A DNA stretch of 64,000 nt. Origin: Cricetomys ansorgei. Taxonomy: Eukaryota; Chordata; Mammalia; Rodentia; Nesomyidae. Below, piece by piece: positions 34,070-46,633 of the stretch. How positions within the stretch are numbered: position 1 is the first letter of the stretch; each line of letters begins with the position of its first letter. The notes below the pieces were generated by a model. That model was not told the DNA's origin and did no database searches. It saw nothing but the letters and a program-made list of their open reading frames with translations. The stretch lies in contig JAMJFZ010001258.1 in the NCBI GenBank assembly GCA_026225945.1, forward strand, positions 3,114,501 through 3,178,500, written 5' to 3'. The position numbers and the translations under genes were made by a program.

Positions 34070-34440
34070 GTTGCCGTGGTAACAGATTGTCAATATTTTA
34101 GTAGGTTAGAACAACAAAACCTAGTTCGGGAATCGTGAGCTCAGAATGGGTCTCACTCAGACAAAACGAAAACACCAACTGGGCTGCATCTCTCCCAGAG
34201 GCTGGTTCCCAGTCCTCTCCAGCCTAGAAGTCTTTCCCATCTCATCCCCCGCCCCCTCCTCTGACTCTGTGACTCCACTGGGCACACCAGTGGAACTCAG
34301 GACAGCCCCTGAATCGCCTAATCCCTGGAAGCTTCATTTTAGTCATCCTGCCAAGTCCCCTGGGGCATGGGAAGTCACAGGACTCAGAACCAGGTCTCTT
34401 TAGGAGCTGCTGTTCTGCTTACAGGCTGTGAGATCTAGGC
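34070..34440 (+). mobile_element. MLT1-like MaLR LTR relic
   Basis: 'aggttagaacaacaaaacct', 'gaatgggtctcactcagaca', 'ccaactgggctgcatctctc', 'ccagaggctggttcccagtc' and 'tcctctgactctgtgactcc' match the order of an old mammalian MaLR LTR. The 85-codon frame at 34146-34403 is part of it. Confidence 0.6.
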
Positions 34441-35194
34441 TTCTCGTCATTTAATGACAAACTATGGTAATTTTCAACTCATTTTAAGTATTATTTTATT
34501 ATGAGTGAATTAGAATTCTTTTTGCTTAAAAGCTTTTTGCACTTCTTTTGAATTGTCTGTTTATATTGACCATTTTTGGTTGTTTTCAAATGTTTATTTT
34601 TTAAAGGTCTTTATACTATAAACTGTGTATCTATTCGTAACTTATTTACGTAATATTTTGAACAGATTTAGTTTTTTCCCATTTCTTTCATACACGGCTT
34701 TTTAGCTGACACAATTCCAGGAAAGGGCGAGTCCATCTTTTCTTTACGGCTTGACATGCCTGCTTTTTTTTCATTTACTATGCTTCTATATAAAATTTGA
34801 TCTATATTTAGATTTTTTAGTGTGCTTCAGTTTAGATATTTATCTTAAACTCCACTGTTGTATAACTACTGCTTACACATGACAAGCATTCAACTAATGA
34901 TTCATTAATTAAAATCACTGACTGCAATTCGGGTATTCCATTATCTTGTCCTTCCCCAGACGGATGTGAGATGCTTGTGTACTATTTTTTCCCCTTCACT
35001 CGCCCAGGGCACAGCACTGCGCATTGTTTCGTGCACAACGAAGAACATCAATGATCAGTACTTTAAAAACGAAAGTGCAAATGGCTGATGGCACGTCTGG
35101 CTCAGATACTGGTTTCGCTGTGGCGTTGAGTTTGACAGCAGCTGCGGATGCGAACCACGCGCACTGGGCGTGGGTTTCTCCGCTGCGCAGGTGA
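34441..35194. other. AT-rich sequence, possible L2 3' end at ~34945-35060
   Basis: Mostly AT-rich unique sequence. 34945-35060 ('ccagacggatgtgagatgct', 'cccagggcacagcactgcgc') has the spacing of an L2 3' end but is very diverged. Confidence 0.35.
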
Positions 35195-35295
35195 ACGGCG
35201 GAGCTTCCTAAGACTGCGAGGCTGGGGAGTTAAACCGGAAGTGGACCCAGAGCCCCCGGCTCCAAGTTTAGTGCTCTATGCGTTACGGGTAATAG
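35195..35295 (+). mobile_element. MIR SINE 3' part
   Basis: 'gcttcctaagactgcgaggc', 'gttaaaccggaagtggaccc', 'agagcccccggctccaagtt' and 'agtgctctatgcgttacggg' follow the 3' half of MIR (the region around the old B-box and the 'ctctatgc' end). The 96-codon frame across it is not a gene. Confidence 0.55.
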
Positions 35296-35536
35296 AGTCG
35301 CATCTTTGGCCTCGGTCTCACTTTTCTTTACGCTTTGACTTCCTAAGTGATTTCATCTGGGAGGTGTGCACACTGCCAAGATCTAAATGTGTGCCAATGC
35401 GTCAACTGTTCACCGCCAAGGGAGTGCGCGGAAACTGAGAGAACTATAGTGGATCAGTTTTAAACACGATTCTGAAGGTAATATTAATTACGTCTGAGGT
35501 TGATAAAAGACAGTAAAATACAGAAGTTATTTTTTT

Positions 35537-35750
35537 TTAAGATGTATTTTAGTTTTGCAAGTGTGTGTCCGTCTGCCTATGAATGTCACATGTGAGAGTG
35601 CAGATATGCACAGAGGCCAGAAGGGGGCGCTGCACTGCCTACAGCTGGAGTTGCTGGTGGCTGAGAGCACCCGGGGTGTTAGAGCCCACGCTCGGGTCCT
35701 GGGGAAGGGCATCAGGTGCTCCTAACCCCCAGGCCATCACCCCTACAGTG
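35537..35750 (-). mobile_element. B3 SINE
   Basis: Antisense B3: 'gcaagtgtgtgtccgtctgc', 'cagaggccagaagggggcgc', 'tacagctggagttgctggtg', 'ctcgggtcctggggaagggc' and 'ggccatcacccctaca'. Confidence 0.85.
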
Positions 35751-36057
35751 AGGATTTTACTTAGTTCTCTTAAGTGTATAAAGGGATGGAAGATTATTTA
35801 TGAAAGAATATCAAAATTTCCACCCAGAGAAGTTCAGGAAATAGCAACTCTTTCTAAGTACATTTAATACAGGAAAAAGGAACGGACAGAAAAAGATCAC
35901 TAGGCATAACCACTGAGCTTTCTGTACTTCGGAATTCTTAGTTTATTGTTTCTAGTAACAAAGGAGGGAGAAAAAGAGCATAGAATCAACAGACGGGTTA
36001 TTACTGTGATGCAGTGGCTGAATTCCATCCAATGCCTCACATTTAAACATGTGAAGA

Positions 36058-36350
36058 ACTGGGCTGGGGAGGTGATCCAGTGGGAAAGAGCTTGTAGCCC
36101 CGATGAGCTGGGTCCCAGAGCCCACACAGGCCAGACATGGCGGTCACACCCTGAACTCCAGTGTCCTTCCACGGAGATAAGGGACAGCGCCAACAGGAGA
36201 TCCAGAAACCCCCAGGCTAGGCGGCCTGCCAGGCTTGGGGGTGAGAATTAAAGATCTTGTCACAAAAAATACAGAAGGCAGAGACTGACATCTGGGCCTG
36301 TCACCTGACCTCAGCATGTGCAGCACAGCACACGCCTGCCTGCCTGTACT

Positions 36351-36380
<30 letters not shown>
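36058..36380 (+). mobile_element. B4 SINE, full length, with (CA)n tail
   Basis: ID-like head 'gggctggggaggtgatccag', 'agcttgtagccccgatgagc', middle 'acagcgccaacaggagatcc', 3' block 'tcttgtcacaaaaaatacag' and 'agagactgacatctgggcct', then a (CA)n run at 36350-36378 that replaces the A tail. It gives an intact comparison for the split B4 at 21571-22593. Confidence 0.82.
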
Positions 36381-36382
<2 letters not shown>

Positions 36383-39099
36383 ACGGATAGAATTGGATAA
36401 GAGGATGAAGATCTGCTAAAAAGTTACCCTGATAACATTATAGTTTGGTTTATTAGAAAACATAATAAATGATTTGCATCAATTTGCATTTCAGCTCTAA
36501 AGCTCATGCTGAAAAATTTCCTTGAATATTTGTAATTTAAAATCAATCCCATTGTGAATATAATTAAAACCACCATAGACTTATAAAATACCTTATGCAT
36601 CTTATGGTTATTCTATGGGCCTACAGTTTATACATATTTTATGTAAGCTAATACAGTTGCATATATACATTTGACTTTATAAATGAGCACTCTGGATCTA
36701 GATGGAATACTCATTTCCAGAATTAAAGCTCCCAAGGGAGAAAAGAAAATTACTGCTCGTGGAAGCCAAACACAAGGCTGTACCATCGACTGGCTCACTT
36801 AGGCATCAGCCATGCTCCCTTTGACGACAGACTAAGTGAATGTAGGAGCAGACAACATACACATTACGGGTATTTTACTGCACACTGCAGTGAAGGCTAT
36901 GCCATTGGTCATGCTCCAGAGCTAGCAATACGGATAACATGCTGTATGAGAAATGCATTTATAAAGAAATTAAGGGACAGTGCTCACATTAATTATACAA
37001 ATGCCGAATAAATAGTGACATACGGCGAATAAAACCGAGGTAGTGTTCGGGTTCTCCAGGAGCAGGGCGTGTCCCAGTCCTTTACAAAGGCAAAAGGATT
37101 CCATTTGAATGAGAAATGAAAAACTCCAAAGTGAACAAGAGGAAACTACACTCCTCAACAATTCACAACATCTGTATAAAATAAAAACAAAGCAGCTGAC
37201 CTCTAACCTCAGTCAGACCTCAGAGGTCTATAATGAATCATAGATGAGGTGAACAGGGTGGCGTCCTGGCCCCCTTCACTGTGTAAGACACCTGAGAGCT
37301 TCAGGGTGGGCAAGGACGTGCTACACACTTACACTGCCGTGTGTGTCTGTGTGTGTGTGGGGGGGGGGGATCTGTGTGTGGGAACGTGTGTATGGTGAAG
37401 TTGTATCAGGAACATAACCGCTAACACCACCTTGTACGGAACTCGCAGGCTTCAAGAGAGGGGTACTGAACACCAAGATCCCGGGAGTGGCTCCATAGTA
37501 ACAACCCACAGCAGCTCTCACCTGTGACCTTCTGCTCTTCAGATCTCCTTTGGCCCTCAGTGTTCTGACAGCTCTGACTATAACTTTAACTGAAAACAAG
37601 GGCAAGTGAGCTCTTGCACTGGTTCAACATCAGTTCTCTGAATAAGCACTTATTGGTCCTTGGGCTAATTTCTCTTTTCCCATGTAAACACTGGAGCTCC
37701 TGACCAGTTTTCCCACCTGCAGGACGGGCCTGGTTGGTGACTCCCTTAGTCCGCAGAGGAGCGGTGAGCGAAGGAAGCAAGCAGGCTGTCAGCTATTGGA
37801 AGAGTGGAGCACGGGGACCAGAGGTGTGCCTGCTCAAAGGAGGGCAGACAGGGCCCCTGTCCCGGCAGCAGCCTGGGAGAGCACAGAGAAATGAGTCTGA
37901 ACCTGAAGCTGTTACCGCAGAGGCTCCAAGACACAACAGGAAAAGCCTGCGGCTCTGTCTTGTTTCCTCTCTAACTATGTGCAGGGAGGCCCGACTCCTG
38001 CTGCTCATTAAGGCTGTCACGTGCTTCACAGTCTCATCTGCCCTATAATTGAAATTCTTATTTTAACAGCATTATGTTAATGTTATTGCTAGCTATGGAA
38101 TGTCTTCTGAAGAGTGCAACATTAAAGTTAATTTAGCCCTACATCCTGGGTAATGGATACTGTCTGGAATATAATAAACTGCAGATACTCAGAGTTGGAC
38201 TGAAATGTGTCAAGGTTGACTTCCCGATTATCAGCAACCCCGAATGTGGTTAGCATCTCGAACATCTCACCAGACTTACATTGCTTATGGACTTTTTGGT
38301 TGTGGGGAGCAAAAAATCAGAATCCCTAATGAAGTTCCTTCATTTCTTTTCTTTCTCTTTCTTTTTCTAAAAAATTCTTAATTAAAACTGGTTCTGTGCT
38401 TGAGCTGAGCTTCCCGTTGAGAAAAATTAGATCAGTATTGTAATAAGAAGTAAGAAAGTACTCCTCAGATTATAGTCAATGTGCAATTTAAAAAAATATA
38501 ATAAATAAAAAAATCAAATGACTTATCCTGTTAAGTGGCAACTTCCCTTCCTGAGGCTCCTGTAATTCACTGTCTACACAGCGCCACGAAAGAAATCGAA
38601 TGCAGTGTTTGCTGATAAGCAAAGCAATCTTCCTTCATGAGCTCTGATTCACATTCAGGTGTTGGGATTTCCCCCTGTACACTGCCTGGATAATAGACAG
38701 CAAATACATTACATGGTCACAGGTCAAACTGAAAAACTATGAAAACCTTAGAGAACAAAACCAGAAATTACATGTTTCGACCTAAACATTTAAAAATAAT
38801 TATTTTCAGTATTTCAATATGATAAATCAAGAACTCCAAAATGCAATATGATTTAACATTTTGAAGATAAAACAGGACTGGTCAAGAGTCTGGAACTGTA
38901 GAGAGTGAGTGATACAATTCACTTCTCTATTGCTATGTAGGCTAATTTTTTATTTAAAAATTAATCTGACATCAATATTTTATTTCTTAATAGAGAAATT
39001 TCACTAAATATAGGAAGCTCAACTCTTTATTTTGTGAAGATGTTTTCCAAGGTAATTTTCGAGTCTTATGAAAACAATCACACGAGATGTCCCTGACAT
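36381..39099. other. Unassigned unique sequence
   Basis: AT-rich to 37200, mixed to 38050, then AT-rich. A (TG)n/poly-G patch lies at about 37339-37390 with an uninterrupted run of ten G. Opposing frames at 37734-38048 have no domains. No gene recognised. Confidence 0.4.
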
Positions 39100-39500
39100 C
39101 GCTAAGGTTTGGTTGCTGCGTGTCCCCAAAGGTCCACGGGATTACACTGCTGGGAAGAGGGGTCCCCAAGAGCCCAGACCTCAGGTCGCCTGGGCAAACT
39201 CTTCAAACCCAGTTTGGATGTGTGTGACCTCTCTCTGGTTCCTGTGTGACCTCTGAGTCCTCTCAGGGTAGCTGACTCAGGACCCATCCATTCTGCTCTC
39301 TGGTGCTGCTGGGGAAGTGGCCTCTCGTTCTGTTACAGCTGGATAGGCTACTCTCCACCGCTGTCACCAAGAGCTAATTCAGAGACATCTGCCCATCCAT
39401 AGACATCAACTCTCCAAAACTGTGAGCCCAATCAACATCTGTCCCTGTAAGTGAGATGCTTTGGTGTTTTGTTGTTATAACGCAGACATGATTAATATCA
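39100..39500 (+). mobile_element. MLT1-like MaLR LTR relic
   Basis: 'taaggtttggttgctgcgtg', 'ccccaaaggtccacgggatt', then late 'aaaactgtgagcccaatcaa', 'catctgtccctgtaagtgag' and 'ggtgttttgttgttataacg'. These are the beginning and end motifs of an MLT1-type LTR. Termini are eroded. Confidence 0.5.
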
Positions 39501-40052
39501 TATCGCTATGTTTTAGAATTTACATCAGTTAATACTTATATAAAATGTCTATGAAAAGTTAGCATTTGTTGATATATGTTGGTATATCTGACATATTATA
39601 CCACGTTTGGAAAGTAATAAAGATCTTGTCAAACCCAGCACTAAAAGGCTAAATTATCATTTAATAACTGATAACTGATGTTATGATAACTAAATTCCCT
39701 TGATAATTCAAGAATACACAGGAAATTCGTGTAAGAATCACATTCTCTATTCATACTTGATGAGAACTGTGTAAATGCAGGTGTATATGTGCAACTATGT
39801 ATCACATATATTTTATGTATACATATTCTCTGACCTCATCCAACACAGTGGAAGACTAGGTATTTTGCTAGACAAATATGATGGTAAAAGTTCATAGTTT
39901 TCATGATTTCATTTATCTATAATTATGTCAAAATTAAACATCACTTGATGAAACAAATATTCTTGGATCATACGGTACTTCTGATTTGCCATCATATGCA
40001 ACATTATTACACATGAAGTGGTAACAGCTAGTTTAAGAGGAAGAAGGACGTG

Positions 40053-40138
40053 GTAGGGGTCTGAGGGCGGGGCTAGTCAATGTCCATCCCAGCGAGTAGG
40101 GGTCTGAGGGCGGGGCCAGTCAATGTCCATCCCAGCGA
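40053..40138. repeat. 43-bp tandem duplication with GC-box-like core
   Basis: Two copies of a 43-bp unit containing 'ctgagggcggggc' and 'tcaatgtccatcccagcga', differing at one base (ggggctag/ggggccag). Each copy carries a GGGCGGGG GC-box-like core. Confidence 0.95.
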
Positions 40139-40546
40139 GATGCTAGGGCTCTACAGTATTGCAGCCAGGTCCAAACCCTCCTGTGATGTTTGGAATGTCC
40201 CGCATAGTACACTGTACATATTTTAAATTGTTGCTGCTCACAAATAGGGGAACCAAAACTTAGCATGATTTAAATAAAAATGTTGACTGAAACGACTGAA
40301 ACTTTAATATATAAGCAAAATTAGTCTATTTGCAAAGACAACCTCTAATAAGCCCCAGATTTCCCCAAACATATGCATGTTACACAGTCTTAACTCAGAG
40401 TAAGATCTGAGAAGCCACATGTGCAATTTCTCCAAAAGTTTGGAAGAACAGTTGTTACAACAAGAAGTCGCAAGTCAAAAGCAGCTAGGTTCAATGGTAC
40501 TCAGTCCTACCCACATCTAGCCATACTGAGTACAAAAGATGATGTA

Positions 40547-40851
40547 CACACCACACACAGACACACACACACACACACACACACCACATACACTACACAC
40601 AGACACACAGCACACAAACACACACACACACATAGATACATGCACACACATATACATACACACACATACACAGACACACACACACACACCACACATACAC
40701 TACACACAGACACACAGAACACAAACACACACACACATAGATACATGCACACACATATACATACACACACATACACACACACACAGACACATACACACAT
40801 ACACAGACACACACATGCACACACACATACACAGATACACACACAGACACA

Positions 40852-40894
<43 letters not shown>

Positions 40895-40896
40895 TC
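40547..40896. repeat. (CA)n array with a ~105-bp higher-order duplication
   Basis: CA-rich array ending in (AT)n at 40880-40893. A block 'accacatacactacacacag' ... 'atagatacatgcacacacat' starting near 40583 is repeated near 40688, so a ~105-bp segment was duplicated within the array. Frames of 100-162 codons over it are not genes. Confidence 0.95.
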
Positions 40897-41081
40897 AATA
40901 TATGTTTGAATGTTTTTCAGAAGACTGGTCTCACAACTTAATAACCACTTTCTTTAAATGAAGTGGATTTTTTTGTCCTTTATGTATCTGGAACGTTGTA
41001 TATTCTAATGTGCTAAAGTTAAGACATTCAATTGAGGCACTTAGAATATTATCTCTCTAGCTGATAATACCCAACAAATAA

Positions 41082-41455
41082 TGTATGACTTTTTTCTCAA
41101 CTTGACAGAGCTAGATAGAATAATCTGAGAAAAGGGAACCGGGGCTGCCTCCATCAGATCGCCCGTGGGTGTGTCTGTGGGGAGCTTTTTTTAATTTTCT
41201 CAACGACTGCGGTGGGAGGGTCTATGGATGGTGCCAACATTGGGCAGATGACAAGAAAGGTAGTTCAAAGTGCGTCTGTTGAGCAAGCCAGTAAGCAGCA
41301 TGCCCCAGGGTCTCTGCTTCAGTTCCTGCTTCCGTGTTCCTGCCTTGGTTTCCCTCAATGATGAACCGTAATGTGGAAGCATAAGCCAATTATCCCTTTT
41401 CTTCCCACATTGCTTGGGTCACGGAGTTTACCCCAGGAGCAAACTACGGTGTATG
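41082..41455 (+). mobile_element. MT-type MaLR LTR (MTD/MTE-like)
   Basis: 'tctcaacttgacagagctag', 'gaataatctgagaaaaggga', 'ctccatcagatcgcccgtgg', 'gatggtgccaacattgggca', 'agcaagccagtaagcagcat' and 'aatgatgaaccgtaatgtgg' follow the rodent MT-family LTR closely, ending near 'cggtgtatggca'. The start at TGTATG is inferred. No internal ERVL sequence. Confidence 0.8.
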
Positions 41456-42916
41456 GCAAAGCAGGCAATCCTACTAACTTTGTATCCCAAATCTTAAATG
41501 GTGAATCTCTTCCTTATTACTAAATGAATTGTTACTGAGAACAGTAGGGACTTAGACTATATTTAGATTTCTGTATGAGGAAGGACACGATAAATAGTGG
41601 ATCAGTAAGTGAATAAGTAACTCGACCAACTAACTGTAAGTCTCTTTCCTTATTCACACTGTTAGGAACAGACATTTGCATGCATTGCCAACCTTCTACC
41701 TCCTACCTCAAGCCAGCAATTCAAGAGGATCTTACGTTACTGTTCTGAAATCTTCCTCTAGCTCGATTCTTTATTCTTGTTCAGCTTAATCCAATTCTAA
41801 GTAATCCGCAGTCCGCTTTCCCCAGGCCTGACATTAGTTTGAAAGTTATTACAAACCCACACAATGGTCTGAACTAACATTTACTCTCCCTGGACTTCTT
41901 TGGGACTTCAGTGTTGAAAGAAATCCCTTGTCACCTTGAATGAATGTGCCTCCTTAGTCAATGTTTTCTGACCTGAAGAATAAGAGCTCTACCACACAGG
42001 AAAGTCCTCCTCAGTCAAGGGAGTAACAGAGAGTCCAGTGCGGAGGCTGGGCCCTGCTAACTGTGGTAAAAAGGCAGGGTTGTGTTAGTACCCCGCCCTC
42101 ACCGCCATGAGACCACAGAGACAAGCACCTTACAGGAGGAAAGGGCTGTGCCTGGAGCTTTCTGAGGGCAGACCCCAGCTGCATGGCCGGAGGTGAGGCT
42201 GAATTCACGTTGGAGAGCACGGACACAGTGGAGCAAAGCTGCTAACCTCACAGACAAAGCAAAGGTGTGTCTGGGGCAGGATCCTTTATTTTCCAAGAAA
42301 GCATGGTATAAGAAGACATGATGCTTATTTAACATTACTGGTTTCTTATCTTCTATGTATATTGATACCTAGCTCAACATTTCTAATACCATACCCCACT
42401 TCATAACAGTGTATCTGACTTAATAGAACTTTATGGAATTCTTACAGGCAGTTATTATGCTGACGATATAAACTTCAGGACATCTACTAGTGTATGAAAC
42501 AGAAAGAAAAAAAGTGTAAATAAATTAATAATGGGTACCATATGAGGCATAATAAAATATATTAAACCAAAGTATAAATTTGGTGTTAAAGCAACTGTCT
42601 TAGGAGATGATAGTTTATTAAAATATTTAAACAGAAATCAGATAAGTATTGAAGCACAACAATTGCTTAAAGATAATCTAAAATGTTAGACAAGAGACTA
42701 AAAAATGTGACCACTGGCTTTTTGTCACTACCACTGGTAAATCTGTATTAACTGATGCTAGCTCATCTGTATTAACAGTAAAGAATCTAGATTACTCAAT
42801 ATTGTTCATATTCACATCTTAAACACATCTTAGCACACACAGGAATGAGTATGAGAAACATTTGCTAGAAGCTGAATTTACTGTTTCAGACCCTAGGAGG
42901 GCTTGGCTGAGGGTGG
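41456..42916. other. Unassigned unique sequence
   Basis: No repeat or gene recognised. The overlapping minus-strand frames at 42011-42335 have no domains. Confidence 0.4.
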
Positions 42917-43183
42917 AATCTGTCCACTGTCACTGTGTGGGGGAGGGGGAGGGGTGGATCTGTCCACTGTCACAGTGTGGGGGAGGGGAGGGGAGGATCT
43001 GTCCACTGTCACTGTGTGGGGGAGGGGGAGGGGTGGATCTGTCCACTGTCACAGTGTGGGGGAGGGGAGGGGAGGATCTGTCCACTATCACAGTGTGGGG
43101 GAGGGGAGGATCTGTCCACTGTCACAGTGTGGGGGAGGGGAGGGGAGGATCTGTCCACTGTCACAGTGTGGGGGAGGGGAGGT
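42917..43183. repeat. G-rich minisatellite, 39-40-bp unit, 7 copies
   Basis: Copies start near 42918, 42958, 42997, 43037, 43076, 43110 and 43149 with 'atctgtccactgtcacagtg' followed by 'tgggggaggggagggg'. The first four alternate 40-bp (cactgtg, ggaggggtgg) and 39-bp (cacagtg, ggaggggagg) types, so a 79-bp dimer was duplicated before single units were added. Each unit holds at least four G runs on the plus strand and fits a G-quadruplex pattern. Confidence 0.97.
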
Positions 43184-43284
43184 ATGGGAAAGCCAGTCTT
43201 GTTTCCCCATAGATGAAACGCCTGTTCTGATGATTCCCAGCAGGCTGTGCTACAGATCTATCACATACTTATTTACTTTGCCCA

Positions 43285-43704
43285 CCTGTGCTTGGCTATG
43301 ACTGTCTGCACATACTCATGTGGAATGCTGGGCTCTGAACGAGACAGTCGCCACAGACTCACACATGTGATTGCCTGGTGCCCAACTGGGGGAGCTGTTT
43401 GGAAAGGATGAGAGGTGTGGCCTTGTTGGAGGCGCTGAGGCAGTGGAGAGGACTTCGAGGTTTCGAAGCCCATGCCAGGCCCAGTCGGTCTCTTTCTGCT
43501 TCCAGCCCTCGGGTCAGATCAGATCCCCAGTACCACTCCAGCACCACCGCTCCAGCACCATCGCTGCCTGCCTGCTGCCGTGCTCTCCGCTGTGATGGTG
43601 GTGGACTTTCCTCCTGTGCAACTGTAAACCCCAATAAACTCTTTCTTCTGTAAAGTCCTTTGGTCATGATGGTTCGTCATGGCAACAGAAAAGTAGCTAT
43701 GACA
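43285..43704 (+). mobile_element. MaLR-type LTR (ORR1/MT-like)
   Basis: 'tggtgcccaactgggggagc', 'gaggtgtggccttgttggag', 'aagcccatgccaggcccagt', 'gctgtgatggtggtggactt', 'ctgtaaaccccaataaactc' and 'ggtcatgatggttcgtcatg', ending 'gctatgaca' at 43704. It is related to the LTR at 32102-32429. The left end is uncertain. The frames at 43359-43667 are LTR sequence. Confidence 0.72.
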
Positions 43705-43775
43705 TCAGGTGTAATAACCGAGTCAGGGTGATTAAGGTTTCCATTTTCTCTCAAAATTATTTATCTATCTTGTGT

Positions 43776-44023
43776 GAGTGCATATGCATATGTATGTACG
43801 TGTATGTGTATGTATTTGTGTGTGCATATGCATGCATGTGTGTATGTATACATGTATGTGTGTATGCATGTATGTGTGCATGTACGCATGTATGTGTGTA
43901 TGCATGTATGTGTGTATGCATGTATGTGTGTATGTATGCATGTATATATGTATGTGCGCATGTATGTGTGTATGTACGCATGTATGTGTGTATGCATGTG
44001 TGTATGCATGTATGTGGTACGCA
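43776..44023. repeat. (TATG/TG)n array, ~16-20-bp sub-repeats
   Basis: Runs of 'gtatgcatgtatgtgtgtat' and variants such as 'gtacgcatgtatgtgtg' over about 250 bp. It is open in several frames (Met/Cys/Val and His/Thr/Tyr repeats up to 166 codons), none of them genes. Confidence 0.96.
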
Positions 44024-44269
44024 TGTCCACACAAATGGAGGCCAGCAGGCAACATGGGAGAGTTCTCCTTCCCACCACACTTGTCTTAAGGATGAGAACC
44101 GCGTCCCTGGGCTCTTTACCCGCTGAGCCTGCCCTTTTCATCTTGTCAGTGCTGCTGTATGCTGAGTCTTCAAGGTCCTCACTTCTTGTTGCTAATAAAA
44201 TACATAATGAGTCACGTGAACTGTGGTCACATGGTCTTCTCTCGCACACCAAGCTGAGGTTTGGTTCCT

Positions 44270-45925
44270 GTTAATCCACCCTCACTATCTCCCAATTCTA
44301 CTTCTTACATTTCTAATTGTTCCAATATTCTACATTTTAAATAAACTTTATAGTTTCTACATGTAAGGACATTAGTATTGGCATTTCTGTGCCTGGCTTA
44401 TTTCAGTCATTTAACAAAATGCTTTGAGTTCCACTCGATTTGGTACAAATGCTGGAATATCATTTTTATGGCTGAATTCCACCACACAGCTAACTCATCT
44501 TCATTATTCAGCTGTTGACATGCACCAAGCTTGATTCCATGTCGTGATATTATAAATAAGACTGCAATTAACAAGGGAGACATCTATATTTCTGACATGC
44601 AGATACTCCTCTGGGTATACAACCATATGTATCACACTGGGATCATATGTAAGATCTATTTTTAGTGATTTTAGAGATACTCAGACATTTCCCAAGGTTG
44701 TGGTATTAATTTAAATTACATTAAGTTCCCATAAATAGTATATGAAAGTTATCTTTCTCTAGATCCTCAGTAAGATCTGTAGTCCTTCGTTTGGTAAAAG
44801 TCATGTAACTGGGGTCAGATCACAACTCACTGGTTTTAATTTTACTTTTGCTAAGAATTAATGATTTTGAGCATTTTTTTTTCATAAATTTGTTGACAAC
44901 TTGAATTTCTTCTTTCAAGAACCCTTCTCAGACAATTAGGCTGTTTTCTCTAGACTGGATTTGAGGGACTCTTGCTATTCAGTCTTTCATATACTCTGAA
45001 TATTGGCTCTTCGACAGATATATGATCTGAAAAGTTTCCACACCCTGAAGGCTGGCGCTTGATGCTTTGCTGTGGAGAAGCATCTTAGTGTGCCATGATC
45101 CCACTGTCTCCTGCTTCTGCTGCTCCCGCTTTAGGGTCTTACATCCCTGGGTATACTGATGCCCGGAAGGACTACCCATGTGTTGGTGCTATGGTTTCAG
45201 AGTTTCCATTTAAGTCTTTGATCAATTTGGAGTTGATTCTTGACAGGGTTAGTGATATGGGGAAAATTTCATTCATTGGTAGGTGAATATCTGGTTTATA
45301 AAGAGCCATTTATTGGATAATTGTTCTGTTTCCAACATGTGGTAGTTTGTAAAATCAGGATCAGCAGAATATAGATGTGTGGATTATCTCTCAGTTCTCA
45401 ATTATTGGTCCAAATTATGTAAGATTGTCCAATAAAACAACCCAGTCTTCATTAGTATGTCCCTAAGTACGTCTCAAGGCCAGGTACTGAGATGCCTACA
45501 GCTTTGTTCTGAGTATCTTTAGTACCTCCATAGATGCCTTCAGATATTTGTCTCATTTCTAAGAAAAGCTACAATTAGGATTCTTTTTGGAACTTCATTG
45601 AACCTGTGAATCACCTTGTATAATATAGACATTTTTAGCAATATTAATTGTTCACTTCGTGAGCACGGCAGGCATTCCCACATTTGTGTCTCCCTTATTT
45701 CCATTTGTGTTTCATAATTTCCACTGCAGAGGTCTTTTGCTTCCTTGGGTAAATGTATTCCTGGATCTTTTGTAGTTAATAGCAGTGTGAGTTTTGTCTT
45801 GATTTGCCTTTCAGCAAATTCAGTATGGGTGTATAGAAGTGTTAGTTAATTCTGGGCATTTGTTCTGTAACGTTACTGAATTTGCTTATCAGTTCTAATT
45901 GTCTTCTGGGGGCTCTTTATTGAAA
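44270..45925 (-). mobile_element. L1M-type LINE, long ORF2 relic
   Basis: About 1.6 kb matching the reverse complement of L1 ORF2, from the C-terminal end inward. Landmarks are 'gctgaattccaccacacagc' (44471), 'ctctgggtatacaaccatat' (44610), 'tgatcaatttggagttgatt' (45219), 'gcctacagctttgttctgag' (45493), 'acctgtgaatcaccttgtat' (45602) and 'tactgaatttgcttatcagt' (45875). Frames are broken throughout; it is an ancient, inactive copy. Confidence 0.9.
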
Positions 45926-46633
45926 TAAGACTGGCTTGGCCTAAGGCTTTTAAATGAGATTGAGACAGTATATATGAATAAATTTTTAAAAATTAGCATT
46001 TAAAACTCAAATATTTCACTTTTTCTATCCTCTGGGGAAATGAGAGGCAGGTCTCATCCCTTGGCATATATGCCCCCATTGAAATTATCCTGACTGCCCT
46101 CTGAGTGCTCCTGGGATTCACCTAACCACCAGTCTTCAACGAGTGCGGATCGATCACTGGGGTGGAAGTTAACAGCACCCAGAGCACACTCAGTAGCACC
46201 AGAGTCTTGTCTCCCGTGTCAAAGTGTGGCTAGGAACCCTAACTGAATACGCAGTAGAAGTAAGACTCGGGCACTGACCGTACAGGAAGTCAAGTGTCAT
46301 AAGAGAAAAGGAGCCCAGACTGTACTTTCATATTCCTGTTACTTTAATATTTTCCCCGTGAAAGGAGTGCATACACGATTATGGAAAGCCTTCTATAGAT
46401 ACGCACATATACCACCTTATAAATTAGCTGATGCATCCTTTAAGGTTGGTCATTAAAGCCATTAAAGTGTGTCCTAGTTTGTCTGTGTTATACGAGGAGT
46501 AAGAGTATTTGGCTAAAATTAATTATGATTAACACAAAGAGAAGGGTGGCAGGTGGGATTCGTGAGGGATGGCTTGTCCACTACCTCATGCTTTGACCGC
46601 CCACCGCACACCACTCAGAAAGTGAACGGGGAG
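45926..46633. other. Unassigned unique sequence
   Basis: No gene or named repeat. 45926-46020 may be a further decayed part of the L1. Confidence 0.35.

Noticed and set aside
43728..44274. Met/Cys/Val and His/Thr frames of up to 166 codons
   Set aside because: TATG/TG simple repeat.
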